From assembly GCF_001687365.1 (NCBI RefSeq), contig NZ_LGLV01000013.1, positions 124,001 to 188,000 of the forward strand: 64,000 nt of DNA, given 5' to 3'. Positions 63,157-64,000 of this stretch are shown here, in pieces. The translations under genes and the position numbers were made by a program. The DNA comes from Pararhizobium polonicum (lineage in GTDB: Bacteria; Pseudomonadota; Alphaproteobacteria; Rhizobiales; Rhizobiaceae). The notes beneath the pieces are model-generated. The model worked only from the letters and a program-made list of their open reading frames with translations, was not told the origin of the DNA and did not search any database. Each line of letters opens with the position of its first letter. The stretch's first letter is position 1.

Positions 63157-64000
63157 ATGAACATTGCAACGAAGACGGTGAATGTCGTTCAGGAAACGGC
63201 CGCTCTTCTGGAGAAGCTCGGCGTCTCCAGGGATCTCTACACGGGCGGCGACATGGCCTCCTTCTCGCCGGTGACGGGCGAACAGATCGCCAGCCTGAAG
63301 ACGGTAACGGCTGCTGAAGCCGCAGCAAAGATTGAAAAGGCCGACGCGGCGTTTCGCACTTGGCGTCTGGTGCCGGCGCCGAAGCGCGGCGAACTGATCC
63401 GCCTGCTCGGCGAGGAACTGCGCGCCAGCAAGGCCGATCTCGGCCGTCTCGTTTCGATCGAGGCCGGCAAGATCACCTCCGAAGGCCTCGGCGAAGTCCA
63501 GGAAATGATCGACATCTGCGATTTCGCCGTCGGTCTTTCCCGTCAGCTCTATGGTCTGACCATCGCCACCGAGCGTCCCGGCCACCGCATGATGGAAACC
63601 TGGCATCCGCTCGGCGTCATAGGTGTCATCTCCGCCTTCAATTTCCCGGTCGCCGTCTGGTCATGGAACACGGCGCTGGCGCTGGTCTGCGGCAATGCCG
63701 TCGTCTGGAAGCCGTCGGAAAAGACACCGCTGACCGCACTTGCATCGCAGGCTATCCTTGATCGCGCCATCGCCCGCTTCGGCGATGCGCCGGAAGGCCT
63801 GACACAGGTTCTGATCGGCGACCGCACTATCGGCGAAGTGCTGGTCGATCATCCGAAGGTACCGCTGGTTTCGGCCACCGGCTCGACCCGCATGGGCCGC
63901 GATGTCGGTCCGCGCCTTGCCAAGCGTTTCGCCCGCGCCATCCTCGAACTTGGCGGCAACAATGGCGGCATCGTTTGCCCCTCGGCCGATCTCGACATGG
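63157..64000 (+). CDS. amaB: ALDH7-type aldehyde dehydrogenase (AmaB-like), partial
   Basis: The first 281 codons of an aldehyde dehydrogenase cut by the window end. MNIATKTVNVVQETAALLEKLGVS starts it; [46 protein letters not shown] is the NAD-binding region, SATGSTRMGRDVGPRLAKRF the cofactor loop, and AILELGGNNGGIV holds the general-base Glu. NFPVAVW and LELGGNNG mark the antiquitin/ALDH7 group, which oxidises 2-aminoadipate semialdehyde (piperideine-6-carboxylate) to 2-aminoadipate. The catalytic Cys lies beyond the window. Its place behind hglS supports the lysine-pathway reading. Confidence 0.88.
   Translation, partial: MNIATKTVNVVQETAALLEKLGVSRDLYTGGDMASFSPVTGEQIASLKTVTAAEAAAKIEKADAAFRTWRLVPAPKRGELIRLLGEELRASKADLGRLVSIEAGKITSEGLGEVQEMIDICDFAVGLSRQLYGLTIATERPGHRMMETWHPLGVIGVISAFNFPVAVWSWNTALALVCGNAVVWKPSEKTPLTALASQAILDRAIARFGDAPEGLTQVLIGDRTIGEVLVDHPKVPLVSATGSTRMGRDVGPRLAKRFARAILELGGNNGGIVCPSADLDM

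Overview
The window reads as chromosomal DNA of an alphaproteobacterium of the family Rhizobiaceae (Rhizobium/Agrobacterium/Sinorhizobium group). The evidence is the high GC content, and several loci that are hallmarks of the family: a 2,833-residue cyclic beta-1,2-glucan synthase (NdvB/ChvB) with its exporter (NdvA/ChvA), a pyruvate carboxylase next to an ExpR-type LuxR regulator, a GAAC-N7-GAAC LexA box in front of an imuA-imuB-dnaE2 cassette, and the run rplU-rpmA-GNAT-GNAT / obgE-proB-proA-nadD-rsfS-rlmH. No plasmid origin, prophage, intact transposase or CRISPR array is visible. Most of the window is housekeeping or conserved rhizobial DNA.

Layout. 1-9.5 kb: the tail of an FtsX-like permease, a metabolite/H+ symporter with a large inserted domain, two tandem PAP2 phosphatases, leuB, a 58-residue secreted protein, palindromic intergenic repeats, a haloperoxidase-like hydrolase with a DoxX protein, a gene-poor patch (7.1-7.7 kb), and leuD-ridA. 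9.6-18.3 kb: a CitE-like lyase with a DUF1737 protein, a minimal zinc protease, the SOS mutasome imuA-imuB-dnaE2, and the iron-storage pair bfd-bfr. 18.6-21.7 kb: a 1,009-residue RTX protein built of alternating calcium-binding repeat blocks and six copies of a beta module. 21.7-38.4 kb: a long minus-strand block (rplU, rpmA, two GNATs, obgE, proB, proA, nadD, rsfS, rlmH, an EnvC-like factor, ctpA, a YibQ-like protein, rppH). It is interrupted at 32.3-35.9 kb by an oppositely oriented GntR regulator plus polar amino-acid ABC importer. A tRNA-Ser(CGA) closes it.

38.8-42.3 kb: a hexuronate/sugar-acid cluster with mannonate dehydratase, a GntR regulator, a short-chain dehydrogenase and a D-lyxose isomerase-like protein. 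42.4-58.8 kb: pyc, an ExpR-like quorum-sensing regulator, ndvA, opgC and ndvB. The last three form one envelope-glucan unit: NdvB makes cyclic beta-1,2-glucan in the inner membrane, NdvA exports it, and OpgC probably succinylates it in the periplasm. 59.3-64 kb: a LysR regulator divergent from a catabolic run encoding 2-oxoadipate dioxygenase/decarboxylase (HglS), a D-2-hydroxyglutarate dehydrogenase-like flavoprotein and an ALDH7-type semialdehyde dehydrogenase cut by the window edge. These are steps of lysine degradation to 2-oxoglutarate by way of 2-aminoadipate.

I found no clearly new system. The items most worth a second look are the gene-poor patch at 7.1-7.7 kb, the RTX mosaic protein, a 16-bp parS-like palindrome at 18,344, the ABC cassette set into a conserved block, and the symporter insertion. 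All coordinates and motifs were read by eye. No database or folding search was run.
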